The notes beneath the pieces were generated by a model. The model was not told the DNA's origin, did not search any database, and saw nothing but the letters and a program-made list of their open reading frames with translations. Positions 1-5,764 of a stretch of DNA of 6,524 nucleotides are shown here, one piece after another. Each line of letters starts with the position of its first letter. Positions within the stretch are counted from its first letter, which is position 1. Both the position numbers and the translations under genes were made by a program. This stretch comes from Sedimentisphaerales bacterium (lineage in GTDB: Bacteria; Planctomycetota; Phycisphaerae; Sedimentisphaerales; SG8-4), in assembly GCA_016932895.1 (NCBI GenBank), contig JAFGCA010000367.1, forward strand, positions 1 to 6,524, read 5' to 3'.

Positions 1-92
1 CGAAACTGCTGCCGGTATCGCCGGCCGAAGGCGTTTCCGACGCCACGGCCGATTTGCTCAAGATATTCTTCAATCGTCGCAGGCACAGCCAT
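1..92 (-). CDS. Unidentified gene downstream of ffh, 5' part only
   Basis: An open frame begins with ATG at 92-90 on the minus strand and runs 30 codons off the window edge without a stop. The protein starts MAVPATIEEYLEQIGRGVG and continues with a basic, aromatic stretch (AFGRRYRQQF). It starts 18 bases after the ffh stop codon on the same strand, so it is probably co-transcribed with ffh. No clear Shine-Dalgarno is visible in the 18-base gap, which weakens the start call, although translational coupling to ffh could compensate. It has no N-terminal hydrophobic segment, so it looks cytoplasmic. It does not read as ribosomal protein S16, a frequent companion of ffh. I do not recognise the family from 30 residues. 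The alternative is that this is chance open frame, since antisense frames are often open in such G+C-rich DNA. Confidence 0.45.
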   Translation of the reverse strand, partial: MAVPATIEEYLEQIGRGVGNAFGRRYRQQF

Positions 93-110
93 GGCGGAAA
101 CTCGCGAGGA

Positions 111-1532
111 TTACCGTCTTCGATTTTTCTTTTTGCGGTCGACGCGTTTGCGTTTGGACCGCTGTTTGACCTTCATCTTGGGCATCTTGCCGCTGAAGAG
201 GTCCAAATTGCCCATGGCCTTGAGGGCGTTCATCCTGCCGCCGACGCCCATGGAGCTCATGGCCTTCATCATCTGGCGGGACTGGTTGAACGTCTTGACC
301 AGCCCCGAGACGTCGTGAGGCTCGGTGCCGCTGCCGCGTGCGATGCGGCGGCGACGCGAGCTGTCGATCAGGTCCGGGCGGCGCCGCTCCTCGCGCGTCA
401 TCGAATGCACAATGGCTTCCATGCGGGCGATTTCCTTGTCGTCGATGTCGAGGTTGCCCAGCTGGCTTCCCACGCCCGGCAGGAGCTTGAGCATGTCCTT
501 CATGCCGCCCATCTTCTTGACGGACTGCATCTGCTTGAGGAAGTCGTCAAAGGTGAAGTCGCCCTTGGCCATCTTGGCCTGCATGGCCTGGGCTTCTTCC
601 TCGGAGTATTGCTGTTGGGCTTTTTCGACAAGCGAGACGACGTCGCCCATGCCCAGGATGCGGCTGGCCATGCGGTCGGGATGGAACTCCTCGAGGCGGT
701 CGAGCTTTTCGCCGACGCCGATGAATTTGATCGGCTTGCCCGTGACGGCCTTGACGGAAAGCGCGGCGCCGCCGCGAGCGTCGCCGTCGAGTTTGGTCAG
801 CACCACGCCGTCGAGCTCAAGGGCTTCGTTGAATTCCTTGGCGCTGTTGACGGCGTCCTGGCCGGTCATGGAGTCGCAGACGAGGAAAATCTGCTGCGGC
901 TGGACGGCGTCGCACACGCGGCGGATCTCGCCCATCATTTCCTGGTCGATGTGAAGCCGGCCGGCCGTGTCGAGCACGACGACATCGCGCTTCTGCTTGC
1001 GGGCCTCACGGACGCCATTGACCGCGACGCGGACGGCGTCCTTGGAATCCTCGCTGTACACGGGCAGGTCGAGCTGGGCGCCCAGCGTCTTCAACTGGTC
1101 GATAGCGGCCGGCCGCTGCAGGTCGTCGGCGACGAGCATGGGTTTCTTGCCCTTGCTCACGAGGTAGCGGGCGAGCTTGGCGGCCGTGGTCGTTTTGCCC
1201 GAGCCCTGCAGGCCGGCGAGCAGGATGACCGTCGGGCCCGGCGAGACGTAGTAGATCTGCGTGTCAACAGGGCCCATGAGCCCGATCAACTCGTCGTGGA
1301 CGATCTTGATCATCACCTGGCCGGGGTGCAGGCTCTCGATGACCTGGGCGCCCAGGGCCTTTTGGACGATGGATTCGCAGAAATCCTTGACGACGGCATA
1401 GTTGACGTCCGCCTCGAGCAGGGCGGTGCGGACCTCCCGCATGGCGTCGCGGACGTTCTTCTCGCTGATGCGTCCACGGCCGCTCAGGCCTCGAAAGACG
1501 TTATTCAGTTTGCCGGTAAGGGCGTCAAACAC
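111..1532 (-). CDS. ffh: Signal recognition particle GTPase Ffh (SRP54 homologue)
   Basis: Ffh binds the SRP RNA and the signal sequence of nascent membrane or secreted proteins, then delivers the ribosome to the membrane receptor FtsY. The 473-residue product has the full domain order. The helical N domain covers about residues 1-95 and includes the family motif LLEADVNY. The GTPase G domain covers about 100-300, with P-loop GLQGSGKTTT at 107-116, DDLQRPAA at 136-143, DTAGR at 188-192 and TKLDGDARGG at 246-255. The M domain covers about 303-448, with the RNA-binding RRRRIARGSGT region and the Met-rich run MMKAMSSMG. A very basic tail of about 25 residues ends the protein. Length is close to the usual 450-480. 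GTG at 1532 is chosen because the protein then begins VFDALTGKL, matching the family N-terminus, and because GGAG lies 8 bases upstream. The frame extends to 1607, but those extra 25 residues look non-homologous. All catalytic motifs are intact. Confidence 0.97.
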   Translation of the reverse strand: MFDALTGKLNNVFRGLSGRGRISEKNVRDAMREVRTALLEADVNYAVVKDFCESIVQKALGAQVIESLHPGQVMIKIVHDELIGLMGPVDTQIYYVSPGPTVILLAGLQGSGKTTTAAKLARYLVSKGKKPMLVADDLQRPAAIDQLKTLGAQLDLPVYSEDSKDAVRVAVNGVREARKQKRDVVVLDTAGRLHIDQEMMGEIRRVCDAVQPQQIFLVCDSMTGQDAVNSAKEFNEALELDGVVLTKLDGDARGGAALSVKAVTGKPIKFIGVGEKLDRLEEFHPDRMASRILGMGDVVSLVEKAQQQYSEEEAQAMQAKMAKGDFTFDDFLKQMQSVKKMGGMKDMLKLLPGVGSQLGNLDIDDKEIARMEAIVHSMTREERRRPDLIDSSRRRRIARGSGTEPHDVSGLVKTFNQSRQMMKAMSSMGVGGRMNALKAMGNLDLFSGKMPKMKVKQRSKRKRVDRKKKNRRR

Positions 1533-1634
1533 TGCGGTCTCTCCGTGCGCCGCAGCCTCTCCGGGCCCGCGGCGAGCGTATCTTCTTGTCGGCAGGGCAC
1601 TTAGCAATCATCCAACCTACCGATAGAACCTCAT

Positions 1635-1663
1635 ACTATACGGGTGCGAGGGTGGCTTTGCAA
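1635..1663 (-). promoter_or_regulatory. Sigma70-type promoter for ffh
   Basis: On the minus strand TTGCAA (1663-1658) is followed after exactly 17 bases by TATAGT (1640-1635). These match the -35 and -10 consensus at 4 and 5 of 6 positions with ideal spacing. Transcription would start near 1628, giving a leader of about 95 bases before the ffh GTG at 1532. The match is by eye, and no transcript evidence is available. Confidence 0.6.
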
Positions 1664-1724
1664 GCTGAAAATCCCCTCCGAACACAAGCAAAGGGACGGC
1701 TAATTCCTTGCGAGGGCGGGGCTT

Positions 1725-1745
1725 GCCGGCGACGGTAGGGCCGGC
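1725..1745. repeat. Short inverted repeat GCCGGC / GCCGGC upstream of folP
   Basis: GCCGGC at 1725-1730 and again at 1740-1745 is self-complementary and can form a 6-base-pair stem around a 9-base loop. It lies about 90 bases upstream of the predicted folP promoter and between the two divergent promoters, so it could be an operator. In a G+C-rich genome such a palindrome can easily arise by chance. There is no T run after it, so it is not a terminator. Confidence 0.25.
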
Positions 1746-1835
1746 CCATCATTTCCGGTTATAGGACGTTATGCGGGGCTGGCGACGGCTGGCAAGGCAG
1801 CAGGGGGGTTTTGGCTTTCCCGGCCGATGGTGGTG

Positions 1836-1844
1836 TGCTATGTT
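1836..1844 (+). promoter_or_regulatory. Candidate extended -10 promoter for folP
   Basis: TGCTATGTT fits an extended -10 element (TG, one base, then TATGTT, 4 of 6 against TATAAT). No good -35 lies at 16-18 bases upstream; TTGGCT at 1811 is 22 bases away, which is too far. Extended -10 promoters can work without a -35. Transcription would start near 1851, about 34 bases before the folP ATG. Confidence 0.35.
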
Positions 1845-1884
1845 CAGGCGGCAAGGCTTCCAACCTCAATCGGGATGGAGAGTT

Positions 1885-2748
1885 ATGGCTGGTTTCGAGC
1901 TGAATTGCCGGGGGAAGGTGCTCGCGGTGGACGAGCGGCCGTTGATCATGGGGATCCTGAACGTCACGCCGGACTCCTTCAGCGACGGCGGGGACTACCT
2001 CGACACAGCCGCCGCCGTGGCGCGAGGGCTCGAGATGGTGGCCCAGGGGGCGGACCTCCTCGACGTCGGCGGCGAATCGACCCGGCCGGGCAGCGAATCG
2101 CTGCCGGCGGATGAGCAGATCCGCCGGGTCGCCCCCGTGCTCTGGACCCTCGCCCGGGAGACGCAGGTCCCGCTGAGCATCGACACGACGCTCAGCTCCG
2201 TGGCCGAGGCGGCGTTGGATGCGGGGGCCTCAATCATCAACGACGTGTCAGCCCTGCGGGGCGACAGCGAGATGGCGCCGTTGGCGGCTCAGGCGGGGGT
2301 GCCGGTCGTGTTGATGCACATGCTCGGCACGCCCCGGATTATGCAGAAAAACCCGGAGTATGAGGACGTGGTGGCCGAGGTGCGAGCGTTCCTGGCCGAG
2401 CGGATGGCGTTTGCCGAAGCCGCCGGGGTGCCGCGGTCGCAGTTGGTCGTCGATCCGGGAATCGGGTTCGGCAAGACCCTCGAACACAACCTGCTACTGC
2501 TGCAGAATATCGAATCGTTGCTGTCGCTGGGGACGCCGGTGCTGATAGGGCCCAGTCGCAAGGCGTTTATCGGAAAGGTGCTCGATGTGGCGCAGCCGAA
2601 AGACCGTGTGATTGGCACAGCCGCCGCCGTGGCGGTAGCCGTGCGGGCCGGGGCGCACATCCTGCGGGTGCATGACGTCCAGGAAATGCGGCAGGCGGCG
2701 GACATGGCCGCGGCGATCCGTTTCCCCAGCCGCGCCACGCGATCCTGA
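1885..2748 (+). CDS. folP: Dihydropteroate synthase (folate biosynthesis)
   Basis: FolP joins 6-hydroxymethyl-7,8-dihydropterin pyrophosphate to p-aminobenzoate, giving 7,8-dihydropteroate; it is a cytoplasmic TIM-barrel enzyme and the sulfonamide target. The 287-residue product has every diagnostic motif: NVTPDSFSDGG at 26-36 (pyrophosphate and substrate loop 1), GGESTRPGS at 62-70 (loop 2, with the STRPG residues altered in many sulfonamide-resistant variants but intact here), SIDT at 98-101, IND at 118-120, LMHMLGTP at 143-150, DPGIGFGK at 190-197, SRKAFIG at 224-230 and RVHDV near the end at 261-265. The family usually has MQGTP where this protein has MLGTP, a minor change. Length is close to the 280 or so typical. 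ATG at 1885 is chosen because GGAG lies at 1877-1880 and conserved sequence begins soon after; the frame opens at 1771, but the first 38 codons look like leader. No other folate gene is in the window, and folP appears monocistronic. Confidence 0.97.
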   Translation: MAGFELNCRGKVLAVDERPLIMGILNVTPDSFSDGGDYLDTAAAVARGLEMVAQGADLLDVGGESTRPGSESLPADEQIRRVAPVLWTLARETQVPLSIDTTLSSVAEAALDAGASIINDVSALRGDSEMAPLAAQAGVPVVLMHMLGTPRIMQKNPEYEDVVAEVRAFLAERMAFAEAAGVPRSQLVVDPGIGFGKTLEHNLLLLQNIESLLSLGTPVLIGPSRKAFIGKVLDVAQPKDRVIGTAAAVAVAVRAGAHILRVHDVQEMRQAADMAAAIRFPSRATRS

Positions 2749-2749
2749 G

Positions 2750-2771
2750 CCCGCGCAACCAATGACGCGGG
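2750..2771 (+). terminator. G+C-rich hairpin directly after folP
   Basis: CCCGCG at 2750-2755 pairs perfectly with CGCGGG at 2766-2771 around a 10-base loop, starting 2 bases after the folP stop codon. No T run follows, so it is not a classic intrinsic terminator. It may stabilise the 3' end of the folP message or assist Rho-dependent ending. Confidence 0.3.
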
Positions 2772-2933
2772 GGACCCATCCGACTCATTCCGACTGACAC
2801 GGCCCCATTCCCGCTGAATCTACGCATCCGATAACGTCCGGGCGGCCCATTCTGCCGCAAAGAAAGCCTGTCAGCAATGATACCGGCAGGGGTATGACGA
2901 CGATGTGGGCTGGGAAAACAGCGCCGGATAGGC

Positions 2934-2957
2934 GGGCTCGGTAAAACCCACCGGCCC
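2934..2957 (+). repeat. Strong stem-loop in the folP-pilM gap
   Basis: GGGC (2934-2937) and CGGT (2939-2942) pair with ACCG (2950-2953) and GCCC (2954-2957), giving eight base pairs, seven of them G-C, with a single bulged T and a loop of AAAACCC. Flanking ATA (2928-2930) and TAT (2958-2960) could extend it across a three-base bulge. No T run follows. It lies 27 bases before the second hairpin, so the pair may form one folded leader or a bidirectional 3' structure. Confidence 0.4.
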
Positions 2958-2983
2958 TATGAAACTGGGAATCTGGGGGGATC

Positions 2984-3017
2984 CGCTTGGCTGGGGCGCC
3001 AGGCGTATCTTATCTTT
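2984..3017 (+). terminator. Terminator- or attenuator-like hairpin upstream of pilM
   Basis: CGCTTGGC (2984-2991) pairs over all eight positions, with one G-U wobble, with GCCAGGCG (2998-3005) around a six-base loop. It is followed at once by TATCTTATCTTT, a T-rich run. That is the layout of an intrinsic terminator, though the T tract is interrupted. It could end the folP transcript about 260 bases past the stop codon, or act as an attenuator if transcription of pilM starts upstream. Confidence 0.4.
2987..3016 (+). promoter_or_regulatory. Weak candidate promoter for the pil operon
   Basis: TTGGCT (2987-2992) and TATCTT (3011-3016) are spaced 18 bases apart and each matches the sigma70 consensus at 4 of 6 positions. 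The start would be near 3023, about 100 bases before pilM. The same bases form the hairpin at 2984-3005, so the two readings compete. I saw no better promoter in the gap, and no sigma54 GG-N10-GC box. Confidence 0.22.
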
Positions 3018-3106
3018 GGCATGGACACGCGTTTATGTGCGCGTAGGCGGAACCGATAACCCTAAGGAACGGAGGTCACGACAACCTGCGGTACGACGAG
3101 GGGCAG

Positions 3107-3113
3107 AAGGAGG
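3107..3113 (+). promoter_or_regulatory. Ribosome binding site that fixes the pilM start
   Basis: AAGGAGG, a near-perfect Shine-Dalgarno, lies 10 bases before ATG at 3124. It decides in favour of the 408-residue PilM over the 463-residue version from ATG 2959. A second GGAGG-like site at 3071-3075 has no start codon at a useful distance. Confidence 0.75.
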
Positions 3114-3123
3114 CAGCGGCCCG

Positions 3124-4350
3124 ATGTTCGATTTTCTGAAAAAGCGAACCTTTCCCATTGGGATCGACCTGGGCTACGGCACGCTGAAAATGATGCAGCT
3201 GGCTGTGGCGGATCGTGGTCTGAACCTGGTGGCGGCTGCGCAGGCCGAGGTTCCGTACGAGATACGCTCCAATCCCGCCTTGTTGCAGGAGTGGTACGTC
3301 GAGACGGCGCGGGGAATGCTCTCGGAACGGCCGTTTCGCGGCAACCGGGTGGTGACGGCGTTGCCGGCCCGCGAGGTGCTCGTACAGCACCTGCGGATGC
3401 CGAAAATGGACCCGACCGAGATGGCCCGGGCCCTGCCCTTCGAGGCCCAGGGCAAAGTGCCGTTTGATATCCACCGCGCTCGGCTGTGCCATGTGCTCGC
3501 GGGCGAAGTCTACGACGGCAGCCAGGCCAAGCAGGAGGTGATCCTGATGGCTGCCTCGCACAATGTGGTTCAGCAGCATCTGTCGTTCCTCGAACGCACG
3601 AAGTTGGACATTCAGGCGATCAACGTGGAACCGTCGGCGCTGCTCAACTCCTTCGCACACCTGTTGGAAAAGGGGGAAAGCTCCGACGGAGCGACCATGT
3701 TTATCGATCTGGGACATAGCGCCGCCAAAGTGGTGATCACCCACGGCAAGGACCTCGCCTTTTGTCGCACGATCAGTTCCGGCGGCGAGCACCTGGTCCA
3801 TGCGATCGCAGAGCGGCTGGGCGTTGAATACTCCGACGCACAGCAGCTCTATGCGCGTTTTTGCCGGGGCGAGTCATCCGGGGATGCTTCGTTGGCGACG
3901 CCGCGACCGGCGCCTTCTGCCGTAAAGGATGCGTCCGTCGGTTCCGTATGCGTCGGCGGCGTGAGCCTGGGGGTCGGGCCGGACGTTGAAGAATCTGCCG
4001 TGGCACAGGAAGACCCTGATGTCCTCATGCGAAGCGTCATGCAGACGGCCGTCCGACATTTGTGCGACGAGTTGCGCGGCTGTGTGCGTTATCACGACCT
4101 GCTCTTCTCCACCCAGACGGTTGGCAAGATCATTTTCGTAGGCGGCCAGGCGAAAAATACCGCTTTCTGCCAGCAGATTGCCCGCAACCTGCAGCTCCCC
4201 GCTCAACTGGGCGACCCGCTGGCTCGGATCAACCCCGATACTCGCGTGGGTTCGCACAGCGATCTGCAAGTCAGCGAGAAACACTCGGAATGGGCCGTAG
4301 CGTTCGGACTGAGCCTTGGGCAGGTTCGCAGCGGCAAAGTCCATGCGTGA
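3124..4350 (+). CDS. pilM: Type IV pilus assembly protein PilM (actin-like ATPase fold)
   Basis: PilM is a cytoplasmic actin/FtsA-like protein that binds ATP and the N-terminal tail of PilN, linking the pilus motor side to the inner-membrane alignment complex. The 408-residue product shows the fold's nucleotide motifs: phosphate-1 loop IDLGYGTLKM at 14-23, phosphate-2 loop IDLGHSAAKV at 194-203, and the adenosine motif FVGGQAKN at 338-345. PilM-specific segments include ALPFEAQGKVPFDI at 103-116, NVEPSALLNSF at 167-177 and ISSGGEHLVHAIAERLG at 217-233. No signal peptide or membrane helix is present. The family is usually about 350 residues; the excess is an insert at about 249-297, rich in Ser, Ala, Pro, Gly and Val, between the SGGEHL helix region and the following helix. 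The start rests on AAGGAGG 10 bases upstream. It is the first gene of the pilMNOP cluster, 63 bases ahead of pilN. The name is secure at family level; whether it serves a pilus or a related secretion machine is not shown. Confidence 0.92.
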   Translation: MFDFLKKRTFPIGIDLGYGTLKMMQLAVADRGLNLVAAAQAEVPYEIRSNPALLQEWYVETARGMLSERPFRGNRVVTALPAREVLVQHLRMPKMDPTEMARALPFEAQGKVPFDIHRARLCHVLAGEVYDGSQAKQEVILMAASHNVVQQHLSFLERTKLDIQAINVEPSALLNSFAHLLEKGESSDGATMFIDLGHSAAKVVITHGKDLAFCRTISSGGEHLVHAIAERLGVEYSDAQQLYARFCRGESSGDASLATPRPAPSAVKDASVGSVCVGGVSLGVGPDVEESAVAQEDPDVLMRSVMQTAVRHLCDELRGCVRYHDLLFSTQTVGKIIFVGGQAKNTAFCQQIARNLQLPAQLGDPLARINPDTRVGSHSDLQVSEKHSEWAVAFGLSLGQVRSGKVHA

Positions 4351-4362
4351 CACAAACACAAT

Positions 4363-4383
4363 CCTGCCTGAATACCCGGCAGG
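4363..4383 (+). repeat. Small hairpin in the pilM-pilN gap
   Basis: CCTGCC (4363-4368) pairs perfectly with GGCAGG (4378-4383) around a 9-base loop. It sits 12 bases after the pilM stop and 30 bases before the pilN start. No T run follows, so it is unlikely to stop transcription; it could be an RNA-processing or stability element that sets the PilM:PilN ratio. Confidence 0.3.
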
Positions 4384-4413
4384 TGAACCTGAGAGCACAA
4401 ACATGGTGATGTC

Positions 4414-5133
4414 ATGAAACAGTTGGATTTTCTTCCGGAAGACTATGTCGAGCGCAAAGCCCAGCAGCGGACGAACATCATCTGCCTGAGCCTGTTTCTC
4501 GTCGTCCTGGCCGGCGTGGGCTGTGGATTCGCGATCACCGAGTCGCGACAGGAGCGAATCGACGAGCAGCTTGTCCGTGTCAACGACGAAATGAAGCAGG
4601 CCGACCAGAGCCTGCGACAGCTCGAACTTCTTGAGCAGAAACGCCAACAGATGATGAAAAAGGCGTCCGTCTCGGCGTCGCTGATGGAGTCGGTGCCGCG
4701 GTCGCTGCTGATCGCCACGGTGACGAATAATCTGCCCGCGGGCGTTTCGCTGCGTTCGCTGGAGCTCGACAGCAAGGAAGTCAAGCCCGTCCGCGCCACG
4801 CCGGACCGCAGAGCGTCAACCACGAAGAAGAAAGTAGTCTCCAAGAGCCAGCCCGCGGAAGAACCGGCGCCCGAGAGCCCCGAGCCCACCAGGTGGGAGA
4901 CCAGCATGGAGATCATCGGCGTGGCCCCGTCGGACCTGCAGGTCGCGGAATTCGTCCGCCGACTGCACCGGTCCACGCTGTTCAAGGAAGTGGGCCTGGT
5001 CTTCTCTGAGGAGGAGATCGTCGAAGAAGAATCCTTGAGACACTTCAAACTCGCTATTCGGCTCGATCCCGATGCCCGTGCCAGCGAGCAAGACGTTGAG
5101 ATGGCGCGCGAAAGCGCTGTCTCCGGTATGTAA
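4414..5133 (+). CDS. pilN: Type IV pilus alignment-complex protein PilN
   Basis: PilN is a bitopic inner-membrane protein whose cytoplasmic tail docks into PilM and whose periplasmic domain pairs with PilO. The 239-residue product begins MKQLDFLPEDY, a variant of the conserved (I/D)NLLP docking motif. A membrane helix follows at about 21-41 (IICLSLFLVVLAGVGCGFAI), then a coiled-coil-like charged helix at about 43-85 and a ferredoxin-like domain at about 95-218, with strands such as GVSLRSLELDS and TSMEIIGVA. The helix AEFVRRLHRSTLFKEVGLV (178-196) is typical of PilN/GspL C-terminal domains. Residues 121-160 form a Lys-, Ser-, Pro- and Glu-rich insert that breaks the domain and is longer than usual. 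The start has only a weak GGTGAT 3 bases upstream, but the protein begins exactly at the docking motif. It lies 63 bases after pilM and 28 before pilO. PilN is usually near 200 residues, so the extra length is the insert and the C-terminal tail. Confidence 0.88.
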   Translation: MKQLDFLPEDYVERKAQQRTNIICLSLFLVVLAGVGCGFAITESRQERIDEQLVRVNDEMKQADQSLRQLELLEQKRQQMMKKASVSASLMESVPRSLLIATVTNNLPAGVSLRSLELDSKEVKPVRATPDRRASTTKKKVVSKSQPAEEPAPESPEPTRWETSMEIIGVAPSDLQVAEFVRRLHRSTLFKEVGLVFSEEEIVEEESLRHFKLAIRLDPDARASEQDVEMARESAVSGM

Positions 5134-5161
5134 ACTCCTGCCAGCCGAAAGGTGCCAGACC

Positions 5162-5713
5162 ATGAAATTTGGTGTACGTGAATTGTTGTTCGTTCTGTTG
5201 CTGCTGGCGATTCCCCTGGGTTCGTGGTGGTGGATTTTCAAGCCTGCCGATGCACGAATCGAAACCCAGAACCGCGACATCGAAGCGAAAAGACAGAAAC
5301 TGGCTTCCCTTCAAAAGGCCCTGGTCAACACCAAGGACCTCAACGAAGAAGTCGAGAATCTCCGCAATGTCGTCGACTTCTTCCAGGCCAAACTGCCCAA
5401 ACACCACGAGATTCACCGCGTTCTCGAGCAGGTCACCAAAATCGCCGAAAAGCACCGTCTCGACACGAAGCACTTCAAGACCGAAAAGCCCGAATTCGGA
5501 CCCGCCTACGCCGAGCAGCCCATCGAAATGGGGCTTGGCGGCGATTTCAACGCCTTCTACCAGTTCATGCTCGACCTGGAGCGACTGCCGCGAATCACCA
5601 AGGTCCGCGTCATGGAACTGGGCAAAGACAAGGCCAACGAGGGCCTCATGTCCGCCACCCTGGAGTTGAGCATCTACTTCGACACGCCCACTGCCGTCGC
5701 TTCCGCGAAATGA
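5162..5713 (+). CDS. pilO: Type IV pilus alignment-complex protein PilO
   Basis: PilO is the inner-membrane partner of PilN; the two form periplasmic dimers that bind PilP and help align the machine with the secretin. The 183-residue product has a short cytoplasmic start, one membrane helix at about 7-26 (ELLFVLLLLAIPLGSWWWIF), a coiled-coil-like helix at about 31-77, and a ferredoxin-like periplasmic domain at about 80-175. The segment GGDFNAFYQFMLDLERLPRI at 126-145 is the most characteristic part; PilO proteins carry a similar helix ending in LPRI before the strand here reading TKVRVMEL. Length is slightly under the usual 200 or so. ATG at 5162 is chosen over the frame opening at 5072 because AAAGGTG lies at 5148-5154, the upstream codons overlap pilN, and the membrane helix then sits at the N-terminus. 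It starts 28 bases after pilN, consistent with one transcript. Confidence 0.88.
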   Translation: MKFGVRELLFVLLLLAIPLGSWWWIFKPADARIETQNRDIEAKRQKLASLQKALVNTKDLNEEVENLRNVVDFFQAKLPKHHEIHRVLEQVTKIAEKHRLDTKHFKTEKPEFGPAYAEQPIEMGLGGDFNAFYQFMLDLERLPRITKVRVMELGKDKANEGLMSATLELSIYFDTPTAVASAK

Positions 5714-5764
5714 TCGCCCGTGACGCCCCGATAACTGAAAACGCCTTATACATGGAGCTCCGCC

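Larger units (their letters stand above)
1533..1884. other. Divergent intergenic region between ffh and folP
   Basis: This 352-base stretch separates two divergently transcribed genes and carries the control elements of both. It holds the minus-strand ffh promoter (1635-1663), the ffh leader with its Shine-Dalgarno, a GCCGGC inverted repeat (1725-1745), and an extended -10 candidate for folP near 1840. Open frames cross it on both strands as N-terminal extensions of ffh and folP, but they lie upstream of the conserved protein starts and are not thought to be translated. I looked for the conserved core of a 4.5S SRP RNA and for a tRNA here and saw neither. Confidence 0.6.
2749..3123. other. 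Structured intergenic region between folP and pilM
   Basis: This 375-base stretch has no convincing gene. The pilM frame stays open back to an ATG at 2959, but that extension of 55 codons has unusual composition and no homology I recognise, while a strong Shine-Dalgarno sits directly before 3124. The stretch holds at least three G+C-rich hairpins (2750-2771, 2934-2957 and 2984-3005), a weak promoter candidate overlapping the last one, and the pilM ribosome binding site at 3107-3113. I compared the leader by eye with c-di-GMP-I, cobalamin, THF, ZTP and fluoride riboswitch cores and found no match. Confidence 0.55.

Noticed and set aside
54..1604. 516-codon plus-strand open frame opposite ffh
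   Set aside because: It is the antisense shadow of a complete ffh gene with all GTPase motifs. Its translation is rich in His, Leu, Asp and Ala with no recognisable domain, as expected opposite G+C-rich coding sequence.
1771..1884. Upstream extension of FolP from ATG 1771
   Set aside because: The 38 extra residues are non-homologous, the family N-terminus begins after 1885, and GGAG precedes that ATG.
2849..2960. Possible riboswitch aptamer (GCAAAG, GGGAAAACAG and nearby elements)
   Set aside because: The pieces superficially recall c-di-GMP-I or cobalamin cores, but the required conserved order and pairing stems are absent.
3021..3044. ACGCG / CGCGT inverted repeat upstream of pilM as an operator
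   Set aside because: Only five base pairs in G+C-rich DNA with an 8-base loop; too short to separate from chance.
2959..3123. Upstream extension of PilM from ATG 2959
   Set aside because: The 55 extra residues do not resemble PilM, the region holds strong hairpins, and AAGGAGG sits at the right distance before ATG 3124.
3874..4647. 257-codon minus-strand open frame across pilM and pilN
   Set aside because: It overlaps two well-supported genes, has no recognisable motif, and lacks a clear start signal.
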